NCBI RefSeq assembly: GCF_021278985.1
Contig: NZ_CP082833.1
Location: 4,650,001 to 4,714,000 of the forward strand
DNA from: Citrobacter rodentium NBRC 105723 = DSM 16636
GTDB lineage: Bacteria > Pseudomonadota > Gammaproteobacteria > Enterobacterales > Enterobacteriaceae
Direction: 5' to 3'
DNA length: 64,000 nucleotides
Part shown: positions 62,317-64,000 of the stretch, one piece after another
Layout: the number at the start of each line of letters is the position of its first letter
How positions within the stretch are numbered: the stretch's first letter is position 1
Position numbers and translations under genes: made by a program
Notes under the pieces: generated by a model
The model's database searches: none
The model's input: only the letters and a program-made list of their open reading frames with translations
What the model was told of the DNA's origin: nothing

Positions 62317-64000
62317 TTAGCCTTCGCTGAATTCCTTGCCATAATAACTGGCCAGCAGTAGCTGACGCAGTTCCGATACCAGCGGGTAGCGCGGGTTGGC
62401 GCCGGTGCACTGGTCATCGAAAGCATCTTCAGACAGCTTGTCAACGTGGGCCAGGAAGTCCGCTTCCTGCACGCCAGCTTCACGGATGGACTTCGGAATA
62501 CCCAGCTCGGCTTTCAGGCTTTCCAGCCACGCCAGCAGCTTCTCAATCTTCGCCGCGGTGCGGTCGCCCGGCGCGCTCAGACCCAGATGGTCGGCAATTT
62601 CCGCGTAGCGACGGCGCGCCTGCGGACGGTCGTACTGGCTGAATGCCGTCTGCTTGGTCGGGTTGTCGTTGGCGTTATAGCGGATCACGTTACTGATCAG
62701 CAGGGCGTTCGCCAGGCCGTGCGGAATGTGGAACTGCGAGCCCAGCTTGTGCGCCATCGAGTGGCAGACGCCGAGGAAGGCGTTGGCAAACGCGATACCG
62801 GCGATGGTGGCCGCGCTGTGCACGCGCTCACGGGCTACCGGGTTTTTCGCCCCTTCGTTGTAGGACGCCGGCAGGTTTTCTTTCAGCAGTTTCAGCGCCT
62901 GCAGCGCCTGGCCGTCAGAGAACTCGGAGGCCAGTACGGAAACGTAGGCTTCCAGCGCGTGGGTGACCGCATCCAGACCACCGAACGCACACAGCGACTT
63001 CGGCATGTCCATCACGAGGTTGGCGTCAACAATCGCCATATCCGGCGTCAGCGCATAATCTGCCAGCGGGTATTTCTGCCCGGTTGCATCGTCGGTGACC
63101 ACCGCAAACGGCGTGACTTCGGAACCGGTGCCGGAAGTGGTGGTGACGGCGATCATCTTCGCTTTCACGCCCATTTTCGGGAACTTGTAGATACGCTTAC
63201 GGATATCCATAAAGCGCAGCGCCAGCTCCTCGAAGTGGGTTTCCGGATGTTCGTACATCACCCACATGATTTTCGCGGCGTCCATCGGGGAACCGCCGCC
63301 CAGCGCGATGATCACGTCCGGTTTGAAGGAGTTCGCCAGCTCAGCGCCCTTACGCACCACGGAAAGGGTCGGGTCGGCTTCCACTTCAAAGAACACTTCG
63401 GTTTCAACGCCGGCCGCTTTCAGCACGGAGGTGATCTGGTCAGCGTAACCGTTGTTGAACAGGAAACGGTCGGTCACAATGAGCGCACGTTTGTGGCCGT
63501 CGGTAATCACTTCGTCCAGCGCGACAGGCAGGGAGCCGCGGCGGAAGTAGATGGATTTCGGAAGTTTGTGCCACAACATGTTTTCAGCTCGCTTAGCAAC
63601 GGTTTTCTTGTTGATCAGGTGCTTCGGACCGACGTTTTCAGAGATGGAGTTACCGCCCCAGGAGCCGCAACCCAGCGTCAGGGAAGGGGCCAGCTTGAAG
63701 TTGTAGAGGTCACCGATACCGCCCTGGGAAGCCGGGGTGTTGATCAGGATACGCGCGGTTTTCATCATCTGGCCGAAGTAAGCGACGCGCTCCGGCTGGT
63801 TGTCCTGGTCGGTGTACAGGCAGGAGGTGTGGCCGATACCGCCCATCGCCACCAGCTTCTCGGCTTTGCTGACCGCGTCCTCGAAATCTTTCGCGCGGTA
63901 CATCGCCAGCGTCGGGGAGAGTTTTTCGTGAGCAAACGGCTCGCTGTCATCAACAACGGTGACTTCGCCAATCAGGATCTTGGTGTTTTCCGGCACGGAG
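62317..64000 (-). CDS. adhE: Bifunctional acetaldehyde-CoA/alcohol dehydrogenase AdhE (3' part)
   Basis: About 560 residues are visible, from the end of the aldehyde-dehydrogenase domain through the whole iron-dependent alcohol-dehydrogenase domain (GGGSPMDAAKIMWVMYEHP and ANAFLGVCHSMAHKLGSQFHIPHG, with the Fe ligands). The reading frame continues past the window end. AdhE makes ethanol from acetyl-CoA in fermentation and forms helical spirosomes. The C-terminus is short: it ends YYGKEFSEG, lacking the Ala/Lys-rich tail of about 26 residues that I recall for E. coli. Confidence 0.95.
   Translation of the reverse strand, partial: SVPENTKILIGEVTVVDDSEPFAHEKLSPTLAMYRAKDFEDAVSKAEKLVAMGGIGHTSCLYTDQDNQPERVAYFGQMMKTARILINTPASQGGIGDLYNFKLAPSLTLGCGSWGGNSISENVGPKHLINKKTVAKRAENMLWHKLPKSIYFRRGSLPVALDEVITDGHKRALIVTDRFLFNNGYADQITSVLKAAGVETEVFFEVEADPTLSVVRKGAELANSFKPDVIIALGGGSPMDAAKIMWVMYEHPETHFEELALRFMDIRKRIYKFPKMGVKAKMIAVTTTSGTGSEVTPFAVVTDDATGQKYPLADYALTPDMAIVDANLVMDMPKSLCAFGGLDAVTHALEAYVSVLASEFSDGQALQALKLLKENLPASYNEGAKNPVARERVHSAATIAGIAFANAFLGVCHSMAHKLGSQFHIPHGLANALLISNVIRYNANDNPTKQTAFSQYDRPQARRRYAEIADHLGLSAPGDRTAAKIEKLLAWLESLKAELGIPKSIREAGVQEADFLAHVDKLSEDAFDDQCTGANPRYPLVSELRQLLLASYYGKEFSEG

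Noticed and set aside
1..64000. CRISPR array or tRNA/rRNA gene
   Set aside because: I saw no regularly spaced repeats and no tRNA- or rRNA-like sequence.

Overview
The window is enterobacterial chromosome (Enterobacteriaceae, GC-rich, close to Escherichia, Citrobacter and Salmonella; a Citrobacter-like host is my best guess but the genus cannot be fixed from sequence alone). From ybjN to rhlE the gene order is that of the E. coli K-12 chromosome near 830-890 kb, read in the opposite direction. Most proteins are recognisable, nearly full-length orthologues of K-12 genes. Accessory genes sit in the gaps, and one insertion sequence interrupts an intergenic region.

Layout. 1-13 kb: ybjN (partial), rimK, nfsA, grxA, ybjM, ybjL, the small RNA rybB, a NIPSNAP-like gene absent from K-12 here, rcdA/ybjJ/ybjI, a frameshifted mdfA, ybjG, deoR, dacC and gstB. 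13.5-17 kb: an accessory catabolic cluster with a LacI-type regulator divergent from a cytoplasmic GH5-like glycosidase and a sugar-binding protein without permease genes; the intergenic region carries overlapping palindromes and a CRP-like site. 17-31 kb: yliI, bssR, rimO, the iaaA-gsiABCD glutathione/isoaspartyl-peptide operon, moeAB, an accessory Rpn-family nuclease gene with a strong internal start, and fsaA. 30.7-35 kb: the glycyl-radical enzyme pair ybiY-ybiW behind an FNR-like site, then the sugar phosphatase ybiV. 35-39.7 kb: ybiU flanked by two accessory genes (a large membrane M48 peptidase and an unknown membrane protein) plus an ERIC repeat. 39.7-49 kb: ybiT, ldtB, ybiR-mntR, the 42-residue MntS gene with an MntR box, opgE, ompX, rhtA and dps. 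49-50.5 kb: a complete IS4-group element inserted in the tip of what was the dps terminator hairpin. 50.5-62 kb: glnHPQ with its sigma-54/NtrC control region, ybiO, rlmF, ybiI, ybiJ, ybiB, dinG (LexA box) and rhlE. 62.3-64 kb: the 3' two-thirds of adhE, a gene that in E. coli lies about 460 kb away; the rhlE|adhE junction therefore marks a chromosomal rearrangement relative to K-12.

Functional themes are redox and envelope housekeeping (grxA, nfsA, dps, dacC, ldtB, opgE, ompX, ybjG), nutrient import (glnHPQ, gsiABCD), anaerobic metabolism (ybiY/ybiW, fsaA, adhE) and molybdenum cofactor synthesis (moeAB). I see no prophage, CRISPR array, tRNA or rRNA. The observations I rate highest are the rpn gene with an embedded, well-initiated C-terminal small protein (candidate toxin/intragenic antitoxin phage-defence unit), the rhlE|adhE junction, the incomplete LacI-GH5-SBP locus, the IS4 insertion in the dps terminator, the mdfA frameshift and the two uncharacterised membrane proteins around ybiU.
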